Assembly (NCBI GenBank): GCA_017415005.1
Contig: JAFQJK010000066.1
Span: 1-47,149 of the forward strand
Length of the DNA stretch: 47,149 nucleotides
DNA from: Rikenellaceae bacterium
Lineage (GTDB): Bacteria > Bacteroidota > Bacteroidia > Bacteroidales > Rikenellaceae
Direction: 5' to 3'
A model generated the notes under the pieces. That model worked only from the letters and a program-made list of their open reading frames with translations. It had not been told where the DNA came from and did no database searches. This document shows, piece by piece, positions 17,133 to 26,886 of this stretch. Position 1 is the first letter of the stretch. Every line of letters begins with the position of its first letter. The position numbers and the translations under genes are program-made.

Positions 17133-18044
17133 ATGAACCAAACGCATGATCATCCCCTCGGCAGTTCCGGCAGCCAACACCTAATCCGCGAGGCGATCCG
17201 TCGCATTGCGCTGGGCCGGAGTATCGACCGCGTAGACATGTCGCCCGGCGGTACGGGCGGTGTGGGTACGGCACGCCTGATCCACGGCTATGTGGCCAAG
17301 GTGCACGATGACCCTTCGGACGCGGAGTTCGAGCAGTACGGCGGAACGATCGACGTGGGCGAATACCCCGATGAAACAGCCTCGACGGAGCCGATTATCC
17401 ATAAGGGCGTGCTGCTCGCAGGGACACAGGACAACAGCGGCGGCGTACTGCTCATCCCGACGCTATTCTCAGACGTTACAATCGTCTCGGACGCCGCCAC
17501 GCGGGCGATGTACGTCGTGAACTTCTCGCATGCCGACGTACTGCAATACAGCGCGCATCGCGAGGTCACGGTAGGTATTCGAGAGACAGAGGACTTGGAT
17601 GCGTCGAACAACTCGTCACCGGACTACGACGAGCTGGCGCCTACGGGCAACGAGGCTACGACGCACTATACGGCCGAGGGGATCACCTCGACGGTCAAAA
17701 ACGATGGCAGCAAGGAAACGGCCGTTACGCAGGATGCCGAGCATATCGGTCTGGAGGCGGATCAGGGAGCCTTTACGCTCTCGACGGACAAAGCCGAGAC
17801 GAAGGTCGGCGGACAGGCCGTGACTGTCACGGGACAGAAAATCACTCTCGGCTCCGAGGATGCCACGGAACCCGTGGTACTGGGCCGGCAGCTCGCACAG
17901 CTGATGATGGAGTTCCTCACCGAGTGTACGAAGCTGATGACCCCGACGCTCATGGGTACGATGCCGGCGGTGAACGCCCCGAATTTCGCACCGCTGATCT
18001 CCAAGATCCAGAACTTTCTTTCCCAAACCTCCTTTACGAAATGA
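17133..18044 (+). CDS. Baseplate spike protein (gpV / Mu gp45-like)
   Basis: Protein of 303 residues at the place of the central spike. The N-terminal part contains a Gly-rich stretch (MSPGGTGGVGTARLIHGYV) and an OB-like beta region with KGVLLAGTQDNSGGVLLIP. Residues about 180-255 alternate short strands with Gly and charged turns (EHIGLEADQGAFTL, ETKVGGQAVTVTGQKITLGS), as in the triple-stranded beta helix of P2 gpV or Mu gp45. A helical tail (LAQLMMEFLTECTKLM) ends it. It shares ATGA with the next gene. It is separated from the hub gene by the inverted hip operon. Confidence 0.75.
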   Translation: MNQTHDHPLGSSGSQHLIREAIRRIALGRSIDRVDMSPGGTGGVGTARLIHGYVAKVHDDPSDAEFEQYGGTIDVGEYPDETASTEPIIHKGVLLAGTQDNSGGVLLIPTLFSDVTIVSDAATRAMYVVNFSHADVLQYSAHREVTVGIRETEDLDASNNSSPDYDELAPTGNEATTHYTAEGITSTVKNDGSKETAVTQDAEHIGLEADQGAFTLSTDKAETKVGGQAVTVTGQKITLGSEDATEPVVLGRQLAQLMMEFLTECTKLMTPTLMGTMPAVNAPNFAPLISKIQNFLSQTSFTK

Positions 18045-19699
18045 GCGTCGAGAAAGATCCTGCCATCGGCTCCCTTACTCCGGGAAGCCTCTGTCACAAC
18101 ATCTATACGGAACTTTATAACCGGTTCTTCAACGCCCAGGACCGGCGGGACGACGAACATCCGTGGGGCGTGGAAGAAGGCAACGAGACGTCGATCCGCC
18201 TGCACAATACGGCCTACGGCTTCGCTGCGGCCATAGCGGGTGCCGTAGGCGGCGACGGCAGTAGCGAGGGCGGTATCCTCATCGAGTACCTGCGTAAGAG
18301 CGGAGGCGATATGTCGGGGCTGTTGCGCGCCCACTACGGCTTCGAGGCGGGTGCGGAGAACCGGACGCTTCTTATGGCTTACGCCCGTGAGGACGGCGCT
18401 GGGGTCCGCTTTACGGAGGATATCGACGTACGGGGCGGCATCCTGCTCTCCGGACACCGGGTCCTCTGCTACGATCCACAGGGCGGCCGTATCGTCCTCT
18501 CGGCCGCAGGGCTCGATCTGGGCGATACGCTCCTTACATCCCGTTCTTCGGTTCTCATAGGCGATACCGATAGCGGAGTGAGGATCGCTCCGACGGGAAT
18601 TTCGATCGGTGGAAATGAAGTCTTTCATGGCGGCAACTCCAACCGCAGCGATGCGGACTGGACGATGCGCGACGCGAAGGTCGCAGGCACGTTGTCCGTT
18701 GCAGGAGCCGTCGAGTTGTCGGGCACGCTCCGGGCCCTGCACGGCGTGGAGCTGGGTCTCGACGGACGGCGGATGCTCCTGCTGCGTGGGGAGGAGCTCT
18801 CGGCCGTGTGTCACCTCTCCTTCGGCGAGGGGTACGGCATGCGTATGGGCGGCGTCACGGTGCTGGGCGGCCTGCCGGATGGTGCGGTGCAGCTCTCGGG
18901 CGCCGGGGGCAGCCTCCTGCTGGGCGGGGAGCGGACGGGACGCATCCGCCTGCTTTCAGGGCTGATGGATACGGACAACAGCTATATGCTCCTCTCACCG
19001 CACGGGGAGGCTTCGTTCCCCGGTTCGCTTACCGTGTGCCACAACTTCGGCGAGGTGCTGCTGTCGAGCTACCGCACCGATTCCGAGGACGAGGGCGTCA
19101 CGATCCACAAACGGCTGCGGCTGGGATCGGACGCGGGGGCATACCTCTGCGCGGAGGATGGAGGCGCGGCGCTGTACGGTGTCTTTACGCGGACGCTTCC
19201 CGACAGCGGAACAGTGGAGCGCACAGCACTGGGCACGCGGATCGGCTACCGCTACTCCGCAGCGGATACGATCGGCGAAGAGACTCCGGCAGGTATCCTC
19301 ACGGTAGATACGGACGCCGTGGCGGTACTATTCGAGAAACCTGTCCGTAGCGGGAGATCCTTCGAAATAGCGGCTTCCGCCACCCGACTTATGGACGGCA
19401 TTCTATACTTATCCGAGGGGCTCTTCCTCTCGGCCGCAGCGGACGGCATCACGCACTACGGCAACACCTACCTCACGGGCGATGTTTCGAGCGTGCGCTT
19501 CACGCCGGGGCTGGCGGGTACGGGCTGGGCTGTGCAGCGCAGCGGTACGACAGGAAATGTCATTGCGACATTCGACGAGCTGACCGTCCGCAAGCGGATG
19601 CGCGTTTACGAACTGGAGATACAAAGGGCCGATGTCGTGGGCGGGGCTCTGTGGATCAGCCACAGCTTCCGGGGCGACGAGGTCGAAAGAATACTCTGA
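18041..19699 (+). CDS. Phage tail structural protein, beta-rich
   Basis: Protein of 552 residues starting at 18041 (ATGA overlap with the spike gene). Residues from about 190 hold FHGGNSNRSDADWTMRD followed by KVAGTLSVAGAVELSGTLRA, a module common in Bacteroides phage fibres, then many short Gly-turn strands. No enzymatic motif is seen. It abuts the 2042-residue tail protein with a one-base overlap (TGATG at 19697-19701), so the two are probably made and assembled together. Confidence 0.65.
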   Translation: MSVEKDPAIGSLTPGSLCHNIYTELYNRFFNAQDRRDDEHPWGVEEGNETSIRLHNTAYGFAAAIAGAVGGDGSSEGGILIEYLRKSGGDMSGLLRAHYGFEAGAENRTLLMAYAREDGAGVRFTEDIDVRGGILLSGHRVLCYDPQGGRIVLSAAGLDLGDTLLTSRSSVLIGDTDSGVRIAPTGISIGGNEVFHGGNSNRSDADWTMRDAKVAGTLSVAGAVELSGTLRALHGVELGLDGRRMLLLRGEELSAVCHLSFGEGYGMRMGGVTVLGGLPDGAVQLSGAGGSLLLGGERTGRIRLLSGLMDTDNSYMLLSPHGEASFPGSLTVCHNFGEVLLSSYRTDSEDEGVTIHKRLRLGSDAGAYLCAEDGGAALYGVFTRTLPDSGTVERTALGTRIGYRYSAADTIGEETPAGILTVDTDAVAVLFEKPVRSGRSFEIAASATRLMDGILYLSEGLFLSAAADGITHYGNTYLTGDVSSVRFTPGLAGTGWAVQRSGTTGNVIATFDELTVRKRMRVYELEIQRADVVGGALWISHSFRGDEVERIL

Positions 19700-22600
19700 T
19701 GGCAAAGGTCGATTATCCGATATACAAGATCCGCCGGGACCCGCATTCGAAAAAGTTGCAAGGCCTCGCAGTCGGGGACGTGGTGCGGCGCTCGTATTAC
19801 GATGCTCCGCGCGAGGTCTATTCGCTGATGGTGGTGCTCAGTACCGGCACCGAAAGCGTCTCAGGCACCGAAACTCCATACTTTATCGGGGCGCTTATCG
19901 AAGGAGACGAACCCCGCAGCGGCGAACTGCTGGATTTCGTGCGCATCACGAGCCTCTTCGACACGGATCGCAGCGGGGCTTTGTACCTCACGGCTGCGGA
20001 CGCTGAAGCTCCCTATATGGATGTGATCGACTCCCCGGCCCGGGACTTCGCCCTGCTGTGGCCCGAAACGGGCGGCGGCGACGAGTTCGAGCCCGACCGC
20101 CGCCGCTACGCCCGACAAGGGGCGGACTACCTGAATGAAGGCTATACGGAAAGCGAGGAGGGCGTGTCGCGCATCTACCGCCTCACGCGCACGGCGTATG
20201 AAGGGAACGGAAAGTACGGCATAAGAACCTGCCCGGAGCAGACGGTGGAGAGCCCCCAGCGGCTGCTCCTTTCGTTCAAGGTCCGCGCCTCCGTAGCGCT
20301 GCAGGACGTCCCTGTTTCATTCGGCTATACGGACAACTCGCGCATGGACTACGCGGATACGATCGACGTGGGCACGCAGTGGGAATACCGCCTTGCAGTC
20401 TTTACGGCAGAACATTCGGCCACGTACGCTCGTGTCCTCTGGATGGATCTCACGGGATTGCTCGCAGAGGCGGAGTGGTTCGAGATCGCGGAGCTGACGC
20501 TCGTTCGTCTCTCAGACCTCACGGCCTTCGGCAAAGCCACCAAAGGACGCGTGGGCAAAATCCGGGGTGTCGTGGATTCCGTTTTCGGAACATTGGAAGG
20601 CTACGGAGCCTACTTCCGCAACCTGTATGCCGCAGGAGACGTCCATGTGGCCGGCACGCTCACGGCGGCCGACGAACGGGGCTCCGCTTCGACCTTCTAC
20701 GTGGGGCGCATACACCGCAACTGCACGCCCAACAGCCTGCGCCCGGCCTTTTATCATCCCAAGACCGTGTCGTCGTGGAGCTCCGTCGGAATCCCGACGG
20801 GCATCGGCTATTACTGTTATGTCCCATCAGGCACGGCGCTCTATGAGTTCCAGAGCGAGGAGTGGGCCAAGGCCCATGACGGCCAGATGTACTGCTTCTC
20901 GTTCTGGGCCCGCACGAACGCGCCCCACGCTGTGACACTGGCGCATGCCCGCCGCCCGGTCGTGAGCATCATGCTCGAAAGGCGGTGGCAGCGTTTCCAC
21001 TACACATTCCGCGTACAGCGTGTGCAGGGTGTGAAACCGGATATCGCCTTTACTAAAGGCAAAGGATTCTACTTCGCGGCGCCCCAACTGGAGGCTGGCG
21101 AGCGGCCCACGCCGTACCAGCCTACGGACGAGGCGCTGCGCGAGACGGACGAGTATGGTGCATGGTTCGTGCGCGGCGGCATCGGGGGTACGATCCAGCA
21201 TCCGCTGTTGCGGCTCGACGACGACGGCTCGATCCGTGCGGGCAACGACTCCTTCGTCATCAACCCCGACGGTACGGGTCACTTCGCTGCGGGACGCTTC
21301 CGCTGGACGGAGGATACGATCGTGCTTCAGGATTTTACGATCCGCTGGGAAGACCTGAGCGAGGAGGCGCGCAAGAACCTCAAGGGCGAACCCGGCCGTG
21401 ATGCCGTCCTTCCAGACTGGGTGGAGGATTGGGATTCGGGCAAGACACGGATCGATGGCCAGAGCGTCATTACTCCGAAAATCTTCTCCGGGGTCAAAAA
21501 CAGCGACAACACACTGACGGGTGTTGCACTGGGTCGTTTTTCGCTGCTTGTGCGGGACGATACGGGGCAGTTCCTGTCCGAGACCATCGATGGCGTATGC
21601 GGCTTCCACGAGGGCCGGAAGACCTTCTCCATAGACACTTCGGGCAGTGTCACGCTCGGCCGCGGGGACGAATCGATCCGCTACGACGCCGCGAGCGGTA
21701 AGATCATCTTCGGCAAAGAGGTATCCATGCAGTGGATCGGGGCCACCTATATCGACAAGGAGGGCATCTTCACGGGCCGGCTTTCGGCCGATACGGTGCA
21801 GGCCCTCACGATCGACGCCTCCCAGATCACGGCCGGGGTAATCGACGCCGGGCGCCTGAACGTGGACGCGCTGAAAGCGCGGCTTCTGACGGCCGAGAAT
21901 ATCGAGGCCCTGACGCTCGACGTAGTGCGGGGCACGATCGGCGGCTGGACCATCGACAACGAGGCGATCTTTCGGGGAACGAAAAGCAACACTCCGGAGA
22001 GTAATACGGCGGGGCCCGGCGCCGTTACGCTCTCCTCGAACGGACTGCGGGGTTACCGGTGGCGGCTGGAAGCGTCGGGTGCCGGAGCCGTGGCCGGGGA
22101 TGGCATCGTGTGGGACGCTGCGGGCAACGTGACCTTCGCCGGACGCATCAGTCTTCAGTGGACACAGCCGCTGGAGGCGATCTCAACGGCCCTCGGCGGT
22201 AGTTCGTACCCCAAACTTACACACATCTCCTCGACAGGAATCTATACGGGAACGCTTACGGCCCAGCAGGTCAACGCCGTTGCGATCGACGCGGGGAGTA
22301 TCAAGACCGGAACGCTTTCGGCCGAGCGCATTGCCGCGGGAAGTATCACAGCCGAAAAACTCGATACTGAGAGTATCCGTGCAAACATTGTCGATGCCGA
22401 TTATATCAGCGGCCTGAACTTGAATTTCAAGCGAGGTACGATCGGCGGCTGGATAATCGGGACCACGACGCTTGCGAGCAGCCATATCCTGCTGGACAGC
22501 GGCAACCGGCGCGTCGCAGTCTTCGGCGCGGGAGGAAGCACCACGGCCGGACATCGCGTGCAGATCTATTACAATTCGGACAGCGATTTCGGCATTTGGG

Positions 22601-25600
22601 CTTCGGATGCAACCGGTACGCGTGTGGCGGCGCTGGGCTCCATGAACCAGATCGCAGGATGGAACCTCGATCCCGCACGCATTTTCAAAAACAACGTCTC
22701 GCTGGGTGCCGACGGTTCGATCGCCAACACGTCGAAATGGAAATTGAACAATGACGGTTCGGGACAACTCGCCTCGGGCAACATCTCATGGGACACCTAC
22801 GGGAACGTCACCTTCGGGGCATCGGTATCGCTCCAGTGGACCAGCGCCGCGAATGCCGCGCTGGCTTCGGCCAAGACGTATGCCGACACGAAGAAGAGCG
22901 AGGCGGTGAGCGCTGCGGCTACGGACGCCACGACAAAGGCCGAGGCAGCCAAGGAACTGGCGCGGGCCATGGCCTTCGGACGGATGCTTTACCGCATTCC
23001 GGAATTTTTCCTAAACGGAAGCGTCCACTACAACGGCACAAGCAATTACCTGCAAAATACGACCCGGACCATCGAGCAGGTGACGGGCTGTCCCAACTCC
23101 ACGGGCTACGCCCTCAAATACACCGCGACGGGGTGGAATACGGCCTCCGACCTACGTGCCGGCGGTTTTCTGTTCGGCACGCGGAGCCGTGCGAACGCCG
23201 TTTTCATCGTCCGCATCATCGCCAAGATCCCCGCAGGCCGCGCCTTGCAGAACTACCACAACTCGTATGGTACGGGAGGTACAACGCGCTGGCTCACCTC
23301 CAACGCCGGTACGGGCAAATGGGAGGAGTACATCTGCAAGGTTACCTGTGGAGCTGCGGGGACGTTCAGCACGCTGAATCATTTCGCGCTGACGGGAGGT
23401 ACGGCACCGACCGCCGTAGCACCTCTTGTCTGGTATATTGCTTACGCCACGGTCTTCGACGTCTCGGCTTCCGAGGGATACATTACAACGCTCGACGCCA
23501 ACGGCATCTACACCGGGACACTCACGGCGCAGCAGGTCAATGCCGTATCGATTGACGCTGCGAGCATCCGCACGGGTACGCTCTCTGCGGATCGTCTCGC
23601 TGCCGGAAGCATCAAAGCCGAAAAACTCGATGCCGCAAGCATTAAGGCCAATATCATCAATACCTCCTACATCAATGGTCTGGAGCTGACCTTCAGCAAA
23701 GGTAAGATCGGCGGCTGGACGATCGGCGCCAACGCCATTACAGGCACGCACATCTCTTTGGACAGCGGCAACCGCAGGGTGGCCGTCTTCGGAACTAATT
23801 CGAGCAGCACCTCCGGACACAGGGTGCAGATATACTATAATACGGATGCGGATTTCGGTTTCTGGGCTTCCAACTCTTCGGGCAGTTGCGTAGTCTGCTT
23901 CGGCAGTCATAATCAGATTGCGGGCTGGAATATTGATGCTTCGCATATTTGGAAAAACAACGTTTCGCTGGGCGCCGACGGCTCGATCGCCAACGGTTCG
24001 AAGTGGAGGTTGAACAACGACGGCTCGGGCTCGCTGGCTTCGGGCAATATCGCGTGGAATGCCGCCGGCGCCGTGACCTTCGGCGCTTCGGTGTCGCTTC
24101 AATGGAAGAATGACATTGCGGCGGCCAAGAGCGCCAATTACGGCTATCGCTACTACAAGAAGATCATCATCAACGGGGACTCAGCGACTTATTATCCGGT
24201 CATTTTCAAGGGTGGGGATCAAACCGTTAAGCGCGACATCATGATCCGGCGCTCGTTCAACGAGCAGGCGCCTTCGGACTGGAATGACGGAAGTACGACG
24301 CATATGGGCGGATTGAACTTGTTGATCAAGACGAATTTCGGCGGTTGGGGCGGCGCAGGTTACTCATGGGACATCTACGATTTGCAGGAGACATACTGCC
24401 GCATGTTCGGCGGTGCGGCGCACTGCGGCAACTGGTGTATGTTCGCGGTGTTCCTGCGCGGGGGCGGCGATACGGGTGCCGTCTACCACCTTTATTCGGA
24501 CCAGCCCATCGAGAGCTCGTTCCTGAGTCCGTCTCCGATCCCTCCGGCCCCACAGATCGCTTATAACTCGGATCAGATTTTCCAAAGCGGGAGCACGACG
24601 GCCAATGCTCCGGCGCCGCGCACGCTCACAACTGCGGTCGTAGAGGAAATCCGCCGGCATCGCTTTATTATGCTGGCCCAAGGCAACGACACCATGCTCA
24701 AGGAGCATCCGCTGACCTACATCGGCTCGACAGGCATCTATACGGGAACGATACGCGCCAATCAGATACAGGTGGATTCGGCGCTGGTGGTAGGCGGCAG
24801 CACCTATAACGGCAGCATCTCGGTGCGTGATGCCAGTAATGCAGTCAAGGTCACGCTCGATCGCACGGGCATCACGGCCGTGGGCGGCAAGATCGGAGGC
24901 TGGAACCTTACCTCTACCTCGCTTTATGCAGGTTCGGTCTACCTGAATTCCGCGGGTAATATCTACAACGGGAGCTACTGGCGTCTGTCTGCCGACGGCT
25001 CGGGATACTTGGCCAAGAACAATATATCGTGGACAGCAGCCGGAGTATTGACGATGAAGGGCGCGACGATTCAGGATGCCGTGATCAAAGGCACGCTGCG
25101 CAACCCGTTTGTTATGGTAGACAGCTCAATATGGATTGACGTCAGCACCGGCTCTTCCTCGACCAACAAACCCGATGCGGACAAGTACGACAATATCTGC
25201 GTGCAGGCCGGACAGGACTCCGGGGGCTGGAACATCGGACAGCCGGAGCTTCCGTGGGACGTGAGCCAGTCGGGGCGCCGTCTCTGCCTGACTCACTATC
25301 GCTACGGCAATGAGTTCGTCTACGGCACGAGTACGTTCACGGCACCATCGGGCAAGTATTTCTACGAGAACGGACGCCTTGCCTCGAAATTGACCATGTC
25401 GCGTCAGGTCTTGGAGCTGATAGGCTTCGGCACTTCTACGACCTTCTACGGGTGGATCGTCCTGAACCGACGAGATCTGGGTACGCAATCCAAATACGGG
25501 GAGTACCTGCAATATCTGGCTATGGGAAGCGTGACGCTGAACTCCGGCTACAGCATTACGCTCAAGCAGAAGACCTACGACGGCACCAAGGTCTCGGTGA

Positions 25601-25827
25601 GCAGAACGGGCGTCGGCATCTTCAACGTCTACCTGCCATGGAGTTTGGGCGCAGACAAGTACATGGTCATGTTATCGGGAAAACGAAGTCCGGTCTTTGA
25701 CACCTCGATCTACGCCACGGTCCGGTACCAGTATGACAGCTACTTTATCGTCCACACGCAGGACGACGCCTCGCAGAACGACGGCTCGTTCAATTTCGTC
25801 ATCATCTCCACAGCGGACTTTACTTAA
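19699..25827 (+). CDS. Very large modular tail protein, receptor-binding candidate
   Basis: Protein of 2042 residues from the ATG at 19699. Residues about 345-480 look like a jelly-roll carbohydrate-binding module (YCFSFWARTNA, VSIMLERRWQRFHYTFRV). The middle repeats a block: ITGTLTAQQVN-like strands, SLSA-R-AAGSI-AEKLD, then IGGW, then SGNRRVAVFG and NQIAGWN. Two copies are 201 codons each with no length change (see repeat entries), and partial copies sit before and after. Residues near 1100-1240 form another beta module. Such proteins decorate baseplates and often carry host-recognition domains. No chaperone or autocleavage motif was recognised at the C terminus. Confidence 0.75.
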   Translation: MAKVDYPIYKIRRDPHSKKLQGLAVGDVVRRSYYDAPREVYSLMVVLSTGTESVSGTETPYFIGALIEGDEPRSGELLDFVRITSLFDTDRSGALYLTAADAEAPYMDVIDSPARDFALLWPETGGGDEFEPDRRRYARQGADYLNEGYTESEEGVSRIYRLTRTAYEGNGKYGIRTCPEQTVESPQRLLLSFKVRASVALQDVPVSFGYTDNSRMDYADTIDVGTQWEYRLAVFTAEHSATYARVLWMDLTGLLAEAEWFEIAELTLVRLSDLTAFGKATKGRVGKIRGVVDSVFGTLEGYGAYFRNLYAAGDVHVAGTLTAADERGSASTFYVGRIHRNCTPNSLRPAFYHPKTVSSWSSVGIPTGIGYYCYVPSGTALYEFQSEEWAKAHDGQMYCFSFWARTNAPHAVTLAHARRPVVSIMLERRWQRFHYTFRVQRVQGVKPDIAFTKGKGFYFAAPQLEAGERPTPYQPTDEALRETDEYGAWFVRGGIGGTIQHPLLRLDDDGSIRAGNDSFVINPDGTGHFAAGRFRWTEDTIVLQDFTIRWEDLSEEARKNLKGEPGRDAVLPDWVEDWDSGKTRIDGQSVITPKIFSGVKNSDNTLTGVALGRFSLLVRDDTGQFLSETIDGVCGFHEGRKTFSIDTSGSVTLGRGDESIRYDAASGKIIFGKEVSMQWIGATYIDKEGIFTGRLSADTVQALTIDASQITAGVIDAGRLNVDALKARLLTAENIEALTLDVVRGTIGGWTIDNEAIFRGTKSNTPESNTAGPGAVTLSSNGLRGYRWRLEASGAGAVAGDGIVWDAAGNVTFAGRISLQWTQPLEAISTALGGSSYPKLTHISSTGIYTGTLTAQQVNAVAIDAGSIKTGTLSAERIAAGSITAEKLDTESIRANIVDADYISGLNLNFKRGTIGGWIIGTTTLASSHILLDSGNRRVAVFGAGGSTTAGHRVQIYYNSDSDFGIWASDATGTRVAALGSMNQIAGWNLDPARIFKNNVSLGADGSIANTSKWKLNNDGSGQLASGNISWDTYGNVTFGASVSLQWTSAANAALASAKTYADTKKSEAVSAAATDATTKAEAAKELARAMAFGRMLYRIPEFFLNGSVHYNGTSNYLQNTTRTIEQVTGCPNSTGYALKYTATGWNTASDLRAGGFLFGTRSRANAVFIVRIIAKIPAGRALQNYHNSYGTGGTTRWLTSNAGTGKWEEYICKVTCGAAGTFSTLNHFALTGGTAPTAVAPLVWYIAYATVFDVSASEGYITTLDANGIYTGTLTAQQVNAVSIDAASIRTGTLSADRLAAGSIKAEKLDAASIKANIINTSYINGLELTFSKGKIGGWTIGANAITGTHISLDSGNRRVAVFGTNSSSTSGHRVQIYYNTDADFGFWASNSSGSCVVCFGSHNQIAGWNIDASHIWKNNVSLGADGSIANGSKWRLNNDGSGSLASGNIAWNAAGAVTFGASVSLQWKNDIAAAKSANYGYRYYKKIIINGDSATYYPVIFKGGDQTVKRDIMIRRSFNEQAPSDWNDGSTTHMGGLNLLIKTNFGGWGGAGYSWDIYDLQETYCRMFGGAAHCGNWCMFAVFLRGGGDTGAVYHLYSDQPIESSFLSPSPIPPAPQIAYNSDQIFQSGSTTANAPAPRTLTTAVVEEIRRHRFIMLAQGNDTMLKEHPLTYIGSTGIYTGTIRANQIQVDSALVVGGSTYNGSISVRDASNAVKVTLDRTGITAVGGKIGGWNLTSTSLYAGSVYLNSAGNIYNGSYWRLSADGSGYLAKNNISWTAAGVLTMKGATIQDAVIKGTLRNPFVMVDSSIWIDVSTGSSSTNKPDADKYDNICVQAGQDSGGWNIGQPELPWDVSQSGRRLCLTHYRYGNEFVYGTSTFTAPSGKYFYENGRLASKLTMSRQVLELIGFGTSTTFYGWIVLNRRDLGTQSKYGEYLQYLAMGSVTLNSGYSITLKQKTYDGTKVSVSRTGVGIFNVYLPWSLGADKYMVMLSGKRSPVFDTSIYATVRYQYDSYFIVHTQDDASQNDGSFNFVIISTADFT
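22237..22839 (+). repeat. Tail protein repeat, copy A
   Basis: In-frame 603-base (201-codon) segment of the large tail gene that is collinear, without gaps, with 23503-24105. Shared landmarks are LTAQQVNAV-IDA-SI-TGTLSA, AAGSI-AEKLD, IGGW-IG, LDSGNRRVAVFG and NQIAGWN, spaced identically. The intervening 663 bases encode an unrelated module, so the copies are not in direct tandem. Confidence 0.8.
23503..24105 (+). repeat. Tail protein repeat, copy B
   Basis: Second 603-base copy, offset from the first by exactly 1266 bases. A weaker third copy is recognisable around 24731-25080 (GIYTGTIRANQIQV, KIGGWNLTSTSLYAG, YWRLSADGSGYLA). Confidence 0.8.
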
Positions 25828-25898
25828 AAAAACTCGCGATGTCATAAACCCTGCACCAGCATCCGCCCTAATCTTCGATACACAGAACAAAAGACACA

Positions 25899-26228
25899 AT
25901 GGAAATTACCAGCACCATCGTCACACGCACGGCCCGTCAACAGACCGACAAGGCATCCTTCGGTATCGAATATTCGACCGTCGACGGCTCACTGCAACAC
26001 GTACAACTCACCATCTACTCTGCGGAGGGAGATGCCGCCGCAGGGGAATACTGCGGAAACGTCCATTTCAACGGCAACGATTTTACCTGTAACCTTGCCT
26101 TCTCGGAGCAGATACCGCACTATATCGAGAAGTCCATGGAGTTCATCCGGCAGATTGTAGAGGAGTGCGCTGCATCTGTGCCGGCCGCAGCCTCGGAGGT
26201 CACGGTGCCCGTACAACAATCCAGATAA
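25899..26228 (+). CDS. Hypothetical phage protein
   Basis: A 109-residue protein, beta-rich at the front (STVDGSLQHVQLTIYSAEGD) with a C-terminal helix (SMEFIRQIVEECAASV). No family recognised. It follows the large tail gene by 71 bases and precedes another small ORF by 12, on the same strand, so it is probably part of the tail operon, perhaps an assembly factor. Confidence 0.6.
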   Translation: MEITSTIVTRTARQQTDKASFGIEYSTVDGSLQHVQLTIYSAEGDAAAGEYCGNVHFNGNDFTCNLAFSEQIPHYIEKSMEFIRQIVEECAASVPAAASEVTVPVQQSR

Positions 26229-26240
26229 CAAAATACACGC

Positions 26241-26564
26241 ATGGAAATGACAGTCAAAGACCGGCTCTATCTGCCGGCACTCCTGCCCGACAAGGGTACC
26301 TATAAGGAGTTCAATATCAAGAAATGTATCCTGCAGAAGATCGCTCTCTCGGATGCCGAGCGCGAGCAGATCGGCCTGCACCGCGTGGATGAAACGGGGC
26401 GCATCGAGTGGGACACGCAGAAGGAAACTCCGCTTGCAGTAGAATTCTCGCACGAGGAGCTGGAATTGCTTAAAAATTCCTGCGAGCGGCTCTCCGACCA
26501 GACTCTTCCCGACGATATGTGGGGCACGGTCGAGCGCATCTTCGATGCCTGTCAGGAGTTATGA
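26241..26564 (+). CDS. Hypothetical phage protein
   Basis: A 107-residue, acidic protein (begins MEMTVKDRLYLPALLPDKGT). The N-terminal part looks like a short motif that precedes several phage proteins (RLYLPALLPDKGTYKEFNIK), followed by helices (FSHEELELLKNSCERL). No function recognised. It ends just before an intrinsic terminator, so it is the last gene of this unit. Confidence 0.6.
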   Translation: MEMTVKDRLYLPALLPDKGTYKEFNIKKCILQKIALSDAEREQIGLHRVDETGRIEWDTQKETPLAVEFSHEELELLKNSCERLSDQTLPDDMWGTVERIFDACQEL

Positions 26565-26770
26565 CAGCCCTCTGACACCTTTATGGGCAAGAAGAAAGGC
26601 AGGATCTTCGGGATTCCTGCCTTTTCTTTTTTGCGATTATATGTTTTCCGAGACCGATGCACCTCCGGCCGCAACCCGATAGGTTTGCCGTGGAGAGCGA
26701 TCTCCTCCTCACGGCTCGCTTTGCGATGGGCCTTGAGGTAGTCTTGCTGGGTGATTTTCCGATTTTTCAT
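26552..26770 (-). CDS. Small minus-strand protein, accessory (moron-like)
   Basis: From the ATG at 26770 this gives 72 residues beginning MKNRKITQQDYLKAHRKASR, very basic, with RSRKTYNRKKEKAG. Short proteins opening with ITQxDYLKA and a basic tail are familiar in Bacteroidales, so I judge it real, but no function is known to me. The C-terminal part is encoded by the terminator hairpin of the plus strand (26594-26632) and overlaps the gene at 26241-26564 by 13 bases, so the natural end of the protein may be unusual. It is inverted relative to the tail genes. Confidence 0.55.
   Translation of the reverse strand: MKNRKITQQDYLKAHRKASREEEIALHGKPIGLRPEVHRSRKTYNRKKEKAGIPKILPFFLPIKVSEGCHNS
26594..26632 (+). 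terminator. Intrinsic terminator after small tail genes
   Basis: Stem of about 10-11 bp, GAAAGGCAGGA (26594-26604) with TCCTGCCTTT (26615-26624), followed by a T-rich tract to 26632. It ends the plus-strand unit and lies inside the 3' end of the minus-strand gene. Confidence 0.8.
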
Positions 26771-26793
26771 AGCTATACCGATCAATTCGCTTG

Positions 26794-26801
26794 CAAAGAT
26801 A
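26794..26801 (-). promoter_or_regulatory. Promoter -7 element for the minus-strand small gene
   Basis: On the minus strand this reads TATCTTTG, fitting TAnnTTTG, 23 bases before the ATG at 26770. No clear TTTG was found at the matching upstream spacing, so only the -7 part is supported. Confidence 0.45.
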
Positions 26802-26886
26802 CCGGATTTTTCCCGATAAAGGTACAGCCGAGAGATAAACCCTTGTCTCCGATACGGTCTATCCTTTAGCGAAGACAATATTAGAG

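Noticed and set aside
22237-24105. CRISPR-like or satellite repeat array
   Set aside because: The repeats are long, in frame and protein-coding within one tail gene; there are no spacers or short direct repeats.
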